Positions 10,252 to 20,636 of a DNA stretch of 40,979 bases are shown here, in pieces (position 1 is the first letter of the stretch; every line of letters starts with the position of its first letter). Both the position numbers and the translations under genes were made by a program. This DNA is from Gryganskiella cystojenkinii (taxonomy: Eukaryota > Mortierellomycota > Mortierellomycetes > Mortierellales > Mortierellaceae), in contig JAAAIG010000299.1 in assembly GCA_015852425.1 (NCBI GenBank), positions 1 through 40,979 of the forward strand. Reading direction: 5' to 3'. The notes beneath the pieces were generated by a model that was given only the letters and a program-made list of their open reading frames with translations, was not told the origin of the DNA and did no database searches.

Positions 10252-11859
10252 TCAGAAACTGTGGCTGAGTGTTGATCTGGAGGGAACACGAGAGACAGGA
10301 TGCCAACAACAGTTCTCCAACAGCGGCCAAATCTCTAATAGTTTTCGGATCACAGGTTCATCTCGGATCCGCCGAATGTTTTCATATTCGCCTCTTAATG
10401 GACGATCTTTGAACGGTACAAGGTCTTTGATTCCCATGGGTACTCTGGGATCCAGACCATACTTTGTGTAGTCGGCGGAACGGTCACAAAGAGACAACTC
10501 TCGAAGCGTTGTGATCTTTCTCAGCTGTGCAAACACCAGTGCATCGACTTTTTCATCGTCCTCGGGGGATCGACGGAGTGTAATCTTGAGGACTTGAAGG
10601 TTACGGCAGACCCACGGCCGGGGCGGTAATGTCCGTGTCCGGGCAAGATTGGAAAGGTCGTCTCCTATCAGGAAATCGTCCTCGTTGGCACCACAATCGA
10701 TACGTTTAACAAACTCGGACGTATGCAAGGTTCCACCTCGAAACTCTCGCAACTCAGGGCAAGATGTCAAGATCTCCTGAATCATCCAACCTTCTGTCGA
10801 GACTTCAAGGACTTGGAGCGTCCGGAGCGTCTTGAATTGACCATGTCGTTTTAGACTCTTCCAAGATTCATTTCCGAAATGGGCCATCGGTAAAGTCAAT
10901 CGTCTGAGTGGGTTTGGGCAGCAGTCTATCAGCTGGGCGACGAGTTCGTCCCTAAAGAGTGACCGAGAGTACACATACCCCTCGATGATTCGGACGGAAT
11001 CTAGTCTTGGCCAACAGCAGCGACCAGTACCGTCTTGACGGAATCGATCTTCATGGTAATCCATCTTCTTCTTCTTATCCGGTTGATCCTCTTTAATTCC
11101 TTGGAGCATCGCACAAAGGGTCTTGACAAAAGGCTTGATGGCCCGCCGTCCTTGCAACTTCCAGGAGAGCGACTCGAGTTTGGGGCAATGTTCAAATAAC
11201 CGCAACACTTCTTCGCAGGGTTTGAAATCCGGCACGTCCAACAACTTCAATTCCCGTAACTCTGGAAACAGGTTCTCCTTGGGCCAATTCGACCAGGTCT
11301 CGGAACGATCGTCCTGTGCGCGACAGAAATTCAGGTCCAGCCTTGTTAACCGAGGTGCAAGCTTGAGGAATCCTTGTAAGGCTTCGTTTTCAAGAAGAAC
11401 CGAATTCAACCGAAGATCCGTCAGATGTGGGGAGACGTCAGCATCAGCAATGGTATGTAAAAAAATCCCATACAGAGGAGGGGGTAACTGCTTTAGATTG
11501 GTGAGCCCATGCAGGTCCAGTCGAGTAAGTCGTGTGTTGTTGGCTTGGACGAGTTTGAATATGAAATCAAGGTAATCCGGAGTGTTGCAAGTGTTCTCGA
11601 TCCGTTCGAGGAGATGACAGCCCTGGAGGATGGTTCGCCGCCCTTGAGCGGAAAGGAAAGGTGGTATTTTGAGGTCTCGGACATGTTCTATATGCCGTTG
11701 AAAGCTGGACCAGCTCTTGCGATAGACGTCCGGGCATTGTTTTCGGTACAGGAATGGAATAAAAGTGTCGTACCAATCTCTCGAGACCCTAACACAGGAC
11801 GTGAGGGCGTCCATGTCGATCCAGGGACCGACACAGCGTCGTATTTCCAGTAGATCCAT
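10252..11859 (-). CDS. F-box/leucine-rich-repeat-like protein (intact)
   Basis: Single-exon minus-strand gene of 535 aa. The first about 45 residues fit a divergent F-box (EIRRCVGPWIDMDALTSCVRVSRDWYDTFIPFLYR). The rest is a series of irregular leucine-rich repeats (LTRLDLHGLTNL, LTDLRLNSVLL, LTRLDLNFC, LRELKLLDV, LRTLQVLEVS, LQVLKITLRRS). F-box proteins link substrates to SKP1-CUL1 ubiquitin ligases, with the LRR part as the substrate receptor; the target here is unknown. The start ATG follows a (CT)n leader and no upstream in-frame coding is seen. The gene belongs to a local cluster. The fragment at 12558-12947 aligns with its residues about 310-390 (CPNPLRRLTLP versus CPNRLRRLSFP), so the two are paralogous. 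Confidence 0.8.
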   Translation of the reverse strand: MDLLEIRRCVGPWIDMDALTSCVRVSRDWYDTFIPFLYRKQCPDVYRKSWSSFQRHIEHVRDLKIPPFLSAQGRRTILQGCHLLERIENTCNTPDYLDFIFKLVQANNTRLTRLDLHGLTNLKQLPPPLYGIFLHTIADADVSPHLTDLRLNSVLLENEALQGFLKLAPRLTRLDLNFCRAQDDRSETWSNWPKENLFPELRELKLLDVPDFKPCEEVLRLFEHCPKLESLSWKLQGRRAIKPFVKTLCAMLQGIKEDQPDKKKKMDYHEDRFRQDGTGRCCWPRLDSVRIIEGYVYSRSLFRDELVAQLIDCCPNPLRRLTLPMAHFGNESWKSLKRHGQFKTLRTLQVLEVSTEGWMIQEILTSCPELREFRGGTLHTSEFVKRIDCGANEDDFLIGDDLSNLARTRTLPPRPWVCRNLQVLKITLRRSPEDDEKVDALVFAQLRKITTLRELSLCDRSADYTKYGLDPRVPMGIKDLVPFKDRPLRGEYENIRRIRDEPVIRKLLEIWPLLENCCWHPVSRVPSRSTLSHSF

Positions 11860-11862
11860 TGG

Positions 11863-11880
11863 GAGAGAGAGAGAGAGAGT
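11863..11880. repeat. (GA)n/(CT)n dinucleotide tract in F-box leader
   Basis: A GAGAGA... tract on + reads as (CT)n immediately 5' of the minus-strand F-box ATG at 11859. Pyrimidine tracts at this position are common in fungal leaders. The tract is exact and would be length-variable. Confidence 0.6.
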
Positions 11881-12557
11881 TTGTGTAGAAAACGTCCAAA
11901 AGGGAAATGTTTTGTTCCTGGTTGGTTGATATTTTTTTCTTTAAAGAATGAAAGAAGCAAAGGAGACAATTTAAATGGTTCGATTTTGAAATTGCTGTGC
12001 CTCCAATGCGCAAATTTAGTCACAGTTTGATCTGCGGCACATTTTCAATTTGAGGGGCGGTGCTTTTTTCTTTCGTTGGTCATCAATCTATTCTCGCAGC
12101 ACTTGACTCCTTTCTTGTTACCTCTAACATTGCTTTGTGAACGTTACCGGATTCCCAGCCGGAATATCTTATTTTTACCATTTGGGGGAAAGTTTATTGA
12201 ATTCGATTCAGGATTGTTTCCCTCTCTCTCTCTCTCTCTCTCTCGCTCTACAGATACCAAAGCATCTGGCCTTGCCCTGTGCGCAGAGATATAAAGTTCA
12301 AAGCACTTTGGGTTGAGCAAGCTCTTTAAAGACCAGTCAATCAGCTCACTGGTTGGTCATACAGTGAACTACGATATCAGGCACTTGAAGTCGAAGGTAG
12401 ACCCAGGGACCTGGTTGTAGTAGAAGAAGGAGTGTTAGCTGTGCTGTTAATCCTACTCTTGTATCTGTTACTGGTGCAAATGGGAGCAGAGGTGACAGTA
12501 CTGGTGTTGTCGACTCATCATCCTGCTCTTCTTTTCAAACATAGGTGACCTGTCCTT
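11881..12557. other. Intergenic region within the F-box cluster
   Basis: This region holds the promoter of the minus-strand F-box gene and, further right, sequence without recognisable coding content. A second (CT)n tract is listed separately. The stretch 12300-12557 may be remnant DNA of the adjacent F-box fragment, but I cannot align it. Confidence 0.3.
12222..12244 (+). repeat. (CT)n microsatellite
   Basis: About 11 CT units lie in the spacer between the F-box gene and the F-box fragment. No gene follows closely on +, so this is recorded simply as a microsatellite. Confidence 0.7.
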
Positions 12558-12947
12558 TTATCTTCTCAGTTCCGGACTCATGGACGGGCATGGATGATAA
12601 ATATGAGCGCCTTGATACCCTTGCAGTCTTGGACAGGACCACAAGACAGACTGAGTGATCGAACTTGGACATCGTTCTGACACGTTCAAGACTTGAAGTG
12701 ATTCCAGGTGTGCTCGGGGTTGAAGCGTTTTCAAGGTTCGTTCATTGAAATACGTGGTTGGAAAGGATAGTCGCCGGAGACGGTTCGGACAAGCATCCAA
12801 GATCTTGACCAAGTGCTGGTAAAAGCGACCCGGAGACCAAGGATACAGCCTCTGATATCCGAATCGAGTCCAGTCTTGGCCAGCAGGACCTAGATGCAGT
12901 GAAAAGGCCAGTTTATTTTGCCACTCGTGCCTACGCGAGTCGAACAC
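12558..12947 (-). pseudogene. F-box/LRR gene fragment
   Basis: An open minus-strand frame (about 129 codons) whose middle aligns residue by residue with part of the intact F-box protein encoded at 10252-11859. Examples are LDACPNRLRRLSFPTTYFN versus CCPNPLRRLTLPMAHFG, and SLQVLNVSERCP then LWSCPRLQGYQG versus TLQVLEVSTEGW then LTSCPELREFRG. It has no F-box start, no N-terminal LRR half and no extended C-terminus. It is therefore most simply a truncated duplicate left by local gene-family turnover. Whether it is transcribed cannot be judged. Confidence 0.6.
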
Positions 12948-13036
12948 TGCTTTTCCTTGTTCATTAATTCACACTTGAAACAAACCCGTATTAATTTTGT
13001 TAACTTTTTTTTGGTTTATTATTGGGACCTTGTTCG

Positions 13037-15862
13037 CTACTCTTTCTCCTCAAGAATTTCGTCTTCCTTGGGAAAGGACCAAGGTCGGCCCTGGAAATAG
13101 TATTTTGTATCCTGGAGTGGTACAGCCTTTTCGAACACCTGACACCCATCTGGGGTAAACACCCACCTTGTTCGCGCGATCAGACCATAATCGGTCTTTA
13201 AGATCTCAGCTCCTACCTTGCTGTGGTCATTCAGTCCACAATTGGCCCTCTTGAGATCTGGTAGACCCCGCATCAACGCAAGCCAGACATTTAAAGAGTA
13301 ACATGCCAGGATTCTAGACTCCATCAGGCGCGTTAACTTGGGGAAAACTGCTGGCCTATCCAGAGTGCCGCCGTACATGACTTGAATGATCTCATCGTCC
13401 AGGAACCAGGGACCGTTTAGGGTGAGATTTTTGAGACTTGGCACGGTAATGATTTCTAGCTGGTGGTCGTGTTCGTCGTCACCGCTGCTGACACTAGACT
13501 TGGTCATGAAATCCTGAACCGAGAGCACTCGTTTGTGGAGACCCTCTCTGGTAGAAATATTGATCAGCAGACTCTCGAGTAAAGGGCAGCCGACGAGCAT
13601 TCGAAACTTGAACAAGAGCGCAAACTCGCCCGAGAGATGCAAGTGTGTAAGATGAGGAAGTTTCCAGTCCCAGCTCCAGGTAGCTCGGCGACCCAGCACG
13701 GGTGGCTCAGTTGCAGATGACGACAATGACTTTTTCGATCCTTGTAACACCTCACCTGAGAATCCCGGAATGAGGCTTCGAGTTCTTCAACTGGTGGAAT
13801 AAATGACAATCCGTGAGCTCTTGACGGTCCTATCCGTAATTACTGCAGATTTGGTGTCTGAAGGAGGGAGTCTGGATGGAAAGTCAGAGCTGGATAGCCC
13901 GAAAGCTGAATATAGGTCATCCTGGGTCTCGGTTCTAGAAACGGTTCGCAATTTTGAAGATCCTGGCAGCGATAGGGACCGTCAGAGCTATCTAAAATCG
14001 AGAGCGACTCCAGCTTATGGTTGTCATTGCCGCTGTTGTCCTCGTTGTCGCTGTTGGAACCTTGATCATCACTACACCTAGTGTGGCAGGACCCCAGGGA
14101 TGCAAAAAAAGTTGGATTCGATCACAAACCGAACGCTCCTCAAGGCTTCGAGGTGGATCTTGGTCAGTGCCGGCAACTGACTCCAGCAAGGCTCTGCAGC
14201 GATCCGAACATCTAAAAAAATAGTTGTGTGAGAATGTCCTGCCGCGACGTTGGCGTCTTGTGCTGCTTCGGCTTTTAAATAAAACTTCGGTGGACCCACA
14301 TAAGCGGTTAGGTCCTTCAAGGTTTTTCCAAAAGCAAACACAATGTCGTCCAGTTCCCGTTTTGTGGGTGTGTTGACTTCGATTGTCTCCAGTGAGACAA
14401 GCGGCAATGGTGGTGGAATGGGTTTGAATGAGGTAATCAGAGACTTGGTTTCGGATCCTGTAGATATTATGGCCGCCCTTGCGGCGACAACCGCGTGGTA
14501 TCGATCAGAGGCCAATCTCTCTTCCACAGCCCACTTGAAAGCTTCAGGAACAGGATACACCGCACAGAATCGTTTCAAAGCACGGCAACGCTTTAGGTTT
14601 GCGAGCATCAATTTGTCCGCTGCATCGCCAGTCCCGCAGCGCCGCAACTCGATCCACTCGACGGACTCAAGATTCGTTTCTTGAATGTGATTCGCAACTT
14701 GGATTAAATTTGTGTGATCGATCATCGACACGCGGTTCGCGACCGGTAATAGACTCTTGAGCTCATCGAGGATCTCTTGTGGACAACTCTTCACACCCGT
14801 AATTGGCCAAGTCGAATCCATGGGGCAATCGGCGTGTTGAAGCTGTTTCGGGAAATGGGCGAGATGTTGTCTCATAAACTCAAACATAGTTTTGAATTGT
14901 TGATCCCGTTTGGTCGTCATGGCCTGCTTGATTTCTTCGAGGTCCTCATCCACAGGTCCCATAGCAACTTGGCCTAAATTACCGGCGTCGTCGATAATCA
15001 CTCTCTGGTCCCCGACAATGCCTGAACTCAAAAACTCGTCCATCAGGAAAGAAATATTGTTCAGGGACTTGAATTGCGAGACGCATGCCAGGTAGCGATC
15101 GATGTCCGAGAGTGGGATCGTCAAGAGCTTGACATTTTCCATCACGGGTGAACAAAACGCCCAAGTCAGGTCCCGTCGGATGGAAGTCGCCAGGGCCGCT
15201 TGACGGAAATGTCCTATGTTGGCAGGTATTTGCGAAGTCAAATTAGATGGACAGGACAACACAGCCGACATGACCTTGAGAGGAAGGAAGAGAAGATCCT
15301 GATCGTGATCTCCCTGACCGTATTCAGTTGCCATTGCACCTGTGGCGCTCGACTTGAGTGCATAGTCGAGCAGTCTGGCAGGGTGGTCCCAACGTTCGCG
15401 ACGATTAAAATGTTTGAAGATCATGTTCTCAAAGTCAAAGATCCGGGTATACGAGAGGTAATCGATTCCCCTCTTCATGATTGGATCTTGATTTTGCTCT
15501 TGATGGTCAGTTTGTTCATTCTTATTGGTGTTTCTGCCGTGTTTGCTTGAGACTTGAACCTTCTTGTCATTGCCGTGTTCAGGAAAGATATCAAAGGCTG
15601 CGTTGAGAAGGTCCGTGATCTCCTCGGGTGGGCGTTGTCGCAAGATGTTCTGGACAGACTTGTAAAGCGAAGGATGGTAAAGGGACTTTGTTGGGTAGAA
15701 GTCAGGGCGGTTGGTGGGGTCCTCATAGATGTAAGGTAAAGCCGCGGCCAGGAAGTAGCTGTTGACTTGTAAGAGCCTTTGGAGGGCCAGTATCTCTCCT
15801 TGTGAGTCAAGCTCTTGAAAGACGAACCGGAGACATTCCAACGGGAGAGGGCACAAGGACAT
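13037..15862 (-). pseudogene. Long F-box/LRR gene, interrupted
   Basis: The minus-strand reading starts at the ATG at 15862 with a typical F-box (LPLECLRFVFQELDSQGEILALQRLLQVNSYFLAAALPYIYEDP). It runs about 594 codons to a TAG at 14078. Homologous sequence clearly continues beyond it. In the frame one base away, LRR-type reading resumes after a seven-T run (14104-14110 on +), through PRPRMTYIQLSGYPALTF to a TAA at 13840-13842. It then goes on in the same frame (LRIGPSRAHGLSFIPPVEELEASF). A further frame change at about 13755, or a 50-nt intron 13706-13755 (GTGAGG...CTGAG), leads into the final exon-like block (RATWSWDWKLPHLTHLHLSGEF...) that ends at 13037. So one long F-box/LRR protein appears split by one homopolymer indel and one nonsense codon. 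Either these are real decay events or they are assembly errors. The 594-codon part could still make a truncated protein. Confidence 0.7.
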
Positions 15863-16000
15863 GATGAATGTCGAATGACGGAAGGAAAGGGGGTCGAGGA
15901 TGTATGGAGATGAAGAGAGAAAAAAAAAGGAGGGAGAGCGGACAAACGAGCCACGTGTTATGCCGTTTCCGCACATTGCGCGCCACAAAATCACATTCAA

Positions 16001-16201
16001 CGCGCTTAGAGAGATCGCAATGCCAAAGAAGTGCTGCGGAGGGGTTTGTTCCTAGATATTGCCACCAAAATTGTGACTGTCAAATATTTTTGAGTGTTTA
16101 CATTTTTTTTTTTTTTTATTCAGTCACTCATTCAATTACTTTTTTTGGGCTTTCATTTCATAGCATTCATCCCCATTCTTACAAAGCTACATTTCCATCA
16201 G
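16001..16201. promoter_or_regulatory. Divergent promoter, F-box/NOB1
   Basis: This 200-bp spacer separates divergent genes. It contains a 15-T run (about 16104-16118) and other T-runs just before the NOB1 ATG. No TATA box is obvious, as expected for a housekeeping gene. Poly(dA:dT) tracts of this type often mark nucleosome-free fungal promoters. Confidence 0.4.
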
Positions 16202-17807
16202 ATGACTGCACCCGAAGCCACCGTGGCCGTTGTGCCCACCCCAGAGTCAAACCCTTTCCTCAGAGCAGATGATAACCATGATCGGGCTGTTTCCCTAGTT
16301 CTCGACACTTCGCCCTTTTTGCGTGGAGGTGCGACAAAACTCAGAGCCCTGGCCGACAAGTTCTTTACAATTCCTGAGGTCCTGAACGAGATCAGAGATA
16401 AGCAGGCCCGTAACGACCTTGCCATGTTGCCTTTTGATATCCAGGTCATCAACCCCAACGAATCCTCTGTCCGTGCTGGTATGTTCTCTTATCTTCACTC
16501 CACACTTCCTGGACATATTTACCTGCAACATTTCGTGATGTGCCCTTCTCCTGTTCATATATTAACTAAAACCATATTGGTTATGGGCTCTGTAAATAGT
16601 CGCTGCCTTCGCCAGAAAGACTGGTGATTATGCTGTCCTCTCCGCAACCGATCTTCGAGTCTTGGCTCTGACCTATCAGTTGGAATTCGAAGCCTGTGGC
16701 ATGGCCCGCATCCGTACTGAGCCCCTTCGACCTAACGCTCAGCCTGTTGCCAAACCCGCTGCCGCTAAGCGCACAAAGCACTCTGCCAAGGAGATTACAG
16801 GAGATTTCGAGGATGAGGAACCAGCAAAGAAGGAGGGTGAGGAAGGTCAATCAACAGAGCAGGACCAGCACCAAGGGAACACTGTCCTGGAGGAGGAACC
16901 CGAGGATGATGATAATGAGGAGGTCGATGATCATGAGGAGGATGTTGAAGAAGTCACAGAGCAGCTCGAGAACCTTTCCACAGAAGAGACTACATCATCA
17001 GCACAAGAAGGCGAGGAGGCTACTGAAGCGAAAGAGGGCGATGCCGAGAACAACGAAGATGACGATGATGATGGCGAGTGGATTACCCCCGAGAACGTCA
17101 AAAAGTACACCCGCCATGGAACCTTGAAAGCCAAGACGAAGGTCCGCAAGACACTGTTGATGCAGGTTGCCTGCACGACCTCGGATTATGCGATGCAGAA
17201 CGTTCTCTTGCAGATGGGTCTCAACCTCTTGTCGATCGATGGTCTCCGCATCGGTAAAGTCAAGAACTGGGTCCTGCGTTGCCACGCCTGCACAAAGTAA
17301 GAGCTTTGCTGTCTCCGAAGGAATGTCTGTCTGCCAGTCATGCCCTTGTTTTCCTTTACTTATATTTTTTTATCGTATTTTTTTTTTGTCCGCCTTCCCT
17401 CAACTTTCAGGGTCACCTCGGATATGGACAAGAAGTTTTGCCCCAGCTGTGGAAATGCCACGTTGATGCGCACCTCGACCAGTACAGACCAGAACGGAAA
17501 CGTGAAATATTACCTCAAGAAGAACATGAATTACAACTTGCGCGGAACCAAATACTCGATCCCGACTCCCAAGGGTGGTCGCAAGAACAACGACTTGATT
17601 TTGCGTGAGGATCAACGCGAGTTTGAGTTGTCGATGAAGTTTCAAAGACGTCAAAAGAAGATTGATGCGTTTGACCCGGATTACGTCCCCCGCCTGTTGG
17701 AGGGTCAGATCGATGTCAGGAATCCCTTTGGTGCCCCCGTTATTGGTTACGGTAAACGGAACCCGAACGCGGTCAAGAAGAACCAGACCTTGAGGAGGAG
17801 ACGTTAA
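16202..17807 (+). CDS. NOB1: 20S pre-rRNA endonuclease NOB1
   Basis: Three exons, 16202-16478, 16600-17296 and 17411-17807, with introns of 121 and 114 nt, give 456 aa, close to yeast Nob1 (459). The N-terminal PIN domain (about residues 28-130) begins SLVLDTSPFL with catalytic Asp35 and continues through TIPEVLNEIRDKQAR. Across the first intron it reads VAAFARKTGDYAVLSATDLRVLALTYQLE. Residues about 150-250 form a long acidic, disordered insert. The zinc ribbon is C320-x2-C323 and C335-x2-C338, and its two halves are on different exons. The basic C-terminus (PRLLEGQIDVRNPFGAPVIGYGKRNPN) is the conserved Nob1 tail. The enzyme cuts site D at the 3' end of 18S rRNA during cytoplasmic 40S maturation. 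An in-frame ATG at 16094 is rejected because the extension is only poly-T-derived Phe/Leu sequence. Confidence 0.96.
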
Positions 17808-17999
17808 GATTTTACTCCATCATTACCCCCCATCTGATAACCACAAAAATAAGATAGCGCATATTGCATTGTAAACATTTTCCATCATATCCAGAAAACA
17901 GCAGGGATTCAAGCTGTAGAAATGCGTCTGTATGCTATTTTTTTTTGTGTTTATTCCTCTGAAATTATTATAGTCTGCAGCTGATATTTGTTGTGGTGT

Positions 18000-20278
18000 T
18001 TAGGCTGCCACAGGTTCCGAGGCAGGAGTCGAGACCATGCTAATATCCGTCACATCACTATTACCATTGCCGTTGATCTGGACGGGCTCTGATTCCGTCG
18101 TGACCTTGTTCTCTTGCTCGTCGCTCTTGGGTAACGCAAATAGATCTTTACGGTTCTCGGGCAAGACGCCATGGATTGCAAAAGACATACCACAAGTGTT
18201 GCACAGCGTCTTTTCACCTGCAGGTCCTGATCGGAGCATGATGGTCGAGAAAGCACCGAGACCGCATTGTTGACACTGCCAGGATTCATAACCTTCCATG
18301 CTCATCGTTTGTGGCTTCTTTGTATTGGGTCTTCCACGTCGACCAGTACCACCGGTATATAACGAGGCGACGTACAGTGGCGTACGACGAGCCTTTCCAT
18401 AGCGAGACGTTTCTCTGCGGTTACGACTAGAAGAATATTGAAACAATCAAAAGCAGGATTCGCGTGTCAAAAGTGATGGTCAGCTTGGCAATAAAACATT
18501 ATGAGAATGGCTTTCCAATACCGATAGTAAATTAACGTTTCCTACCGAACACTGCGATCCGTGGACTCGAGAATCTTTTCGTATTCCTCTGCGGTCAAGG
18601 TCTCAAGGGCTGGGCACCACTCGTCGCCTTCGTTCGTAGGTCTAAATCCAGAGAACAGAGGTTCAGCATCGAACCCACGATCTAGAAGCTTGTCCTGTTT
18701 GTAACGATAGAGTTGCTCATGAATCTCGTGGGCAATCAACGCAACAAACTCGCCTCCGATACCCAAATCACCGGCCAACTGCTTTGCAAACTCCTCGGGG
18801 GTCAAATCTGAACCGACATCCCATTCGAATCGATCCCGAAGGTTGGTGCTGCCCACATGGAGATCGAGCTAAATTTTCAAGCACATACAGTTGCAAAAAA
18901 AGAAAAAAAATGCATGATATTAGAAAAAATAAAAAAAAGATAGGGTTACTGATATGCTTTCTAATAAACAGAAAACTGCACTCCAATTATTAATAATATT
19001 TTCCAATTGGAAAAGGCTTTTACCTGAATAACTGCTCTGGCTCCCTCATTCGGCACTTGGACTTCTGCAATCGGCTCAAATTCTGCAATTTGACTTCGGA
19101 TCGAAGAGACAATTTCGGGAACATATTTGGCCATGTTCAAATCCAGGTCCTCACAGAGGATCTCTGCAAAGTTCTCGGGTGTCATTAACTGCTCGTTCAC
19201 GTTCCAGGTGAACGTATCCCGAAGTCGGAAATCATCTGTGTCAATCTCGAGTCGGATTGGAACCAAGATCGCATCCTGATCCGCGACAGAATCCAGTTCC
19301 TTTTGTGAGCTATATATGAAATGCAAAGCAAAAGACGAGACACGATGTTAATTAGCATTAAAAGAAATAAGAAATATATATATAAAAAACCTTGGCATTA
19401 ACACCGCTAAAAGAGCAGATATGATCAACCGGTCCATTTAGGACTTACTTGAAGACATGACGTGTCTTTCTAGCCCGCTTGACAAAGGACTTCTTTTCCT
19501 TCTCCAGTCTTTCTTTCTCGGCCTGCTTTTGCATCTTGGAGGGTGTGCTCCTGGGCGATCCATCCTCGAAATCCCAGTCATCCTCATCGGATTCCATCAT
19601 ATTGGCAACAGCAGCTCTCTTGGCTCGACGACCCAGTGCTGGAGGCAAGACTAAGGCCGTGTTGGCCTCACGTATCCGAGAAGAGTAAGTACTGAAGGTT
19701 CCCATCGCGTGGTTCATTGGTGCAGCTCGAACTTGCTGTTGGCCTCCATGGTGAGAAGAGTGGTGAGACTGTTGTTGCTGATGGTGGTGTTGCTGATGCT
19801 GTTGTTGTTGATGTGGAGGAGGGGGATAATGAGGTGCTGACTGAGTGTTATAAGAGCTGTGTCTAGGTGGGACTGGAGCCGGACCGGTCATAGGTCTGAA
19901 CGACATGGGCTGTTGAGGTTGTTGTTGGATATGACGCGGTGGTGGTGGTGGTTGATGCGGGTTAAATCCATGATGTGGCGGTGGAGGTGGTGGGACACCA
20001 TAAGTAGGCTGCAGACTTCCTATTGCTCCTGTGGAAGGTCCACCAGGTCCAAAGTGCTGGGGCGAAGGAGCTCCGTGATGCATTGGACCGCCGGGGTGAT
20101 GGATTCCAGGCTGAGGGTGCCCGTACAATGGATGTCCAGAGGTGTTGCTGTTGCTACGACTGGGTCTTGATGACGGGTAGTTGGGCACGGGTGGGTTGGA
20201 TCCTGTAGTGGGGAGAGCGCGTCGGGAGGGACCCTGGGATTGCATCGACTGCATGGTGTGGTTGACCCAAGATGACAT
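18000..20278 (-). CDS. SNF5/Sfh1-type chromatin-remodelling subunit with GATA finger
   Basis: Four minus-strand exons: 20278-19449, 19309-19024, 18868-18546 and 18426-18000. The introns have GTAAGT, GTAAAA and GTAGGA donors and all junctions keep frame, giving 621 aa. Residues 1-230 are Pro/Gln/His-rich and disordered. Two SNF5 repeats follow: ILVPIRLEIDTDDFRLRDTFTWNVNEQ...TPENFAEILCEDLDL (from about 290) and LDLHVGSTNLRDRFEWDVGSDLTPEEFAKQL (from 373). A basic RRNRRETSRYGKARRTP segment (480-496) precedes a GATA-type zinc finger, C531-x2-C534 and C555-x2-C558. This is the core SNF5/SMARCB1 subunit of SWI/SNF- or RSC-class remodellers; the C-terminal finger points to the fungal Snf5/Sfh1 branch. 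It is convergent with NOB1, with 192 bp between stops. Start choice: first ATG before the MSSWVNHTMQS sequence. Confidence 0.92.
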
Positions 20279-20636
20279 GATGGAACAAACTAACGACAAA
20301 GAGTGGGTAGACTGCAGGTTCCTTGGAGCTGGTCTGTTGTCTTCCTGTGTTCTTTTCCTTTGGTCGTGTGCCCTGTTGGCTTTCTTGAAGATGGATGGAC
20401 GGATTTGGTAGGCGTGTGATCAAACAAAAAGGGCACACAATGTGGAAAATGGAAACGCAGACTAATCAATCAATCAAATCAACAAATCAAATCAGATTAT
20501 TGTTTGGCGCGATATTCAGTGTGGGCATTGTCAGAATAATTAAAAAATCTGGTGGCTGGGGCGACGTGAACTTCTTTCCTTGTTTAATTAATTAATCTCA
20601 TGAAAATACACTATTTTTTATTTTACTCCATTGTTT
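20279..20636. other. Intergenic region (SNF5 promoter)
   Basis: A 358-bp gap between two minus-strand genes. It has AATCAATCAATCAAATCAACAAATC-like AATC repeats near 20463-20490 and the 3' flank of the membrane-protein gene. No gene is seen. Confidence 0.35.

Noticed and set aside
16094..16201. In-frame upstream ATG extending NOB1 by 36 hydrophobic residues
   Set aside because: The extension is almost only Phe, Leu and Ile from T-runs and would put a membrane segment on a nuclear/cytoplasmic endonuclease. The ATG at 16202 matches family length.
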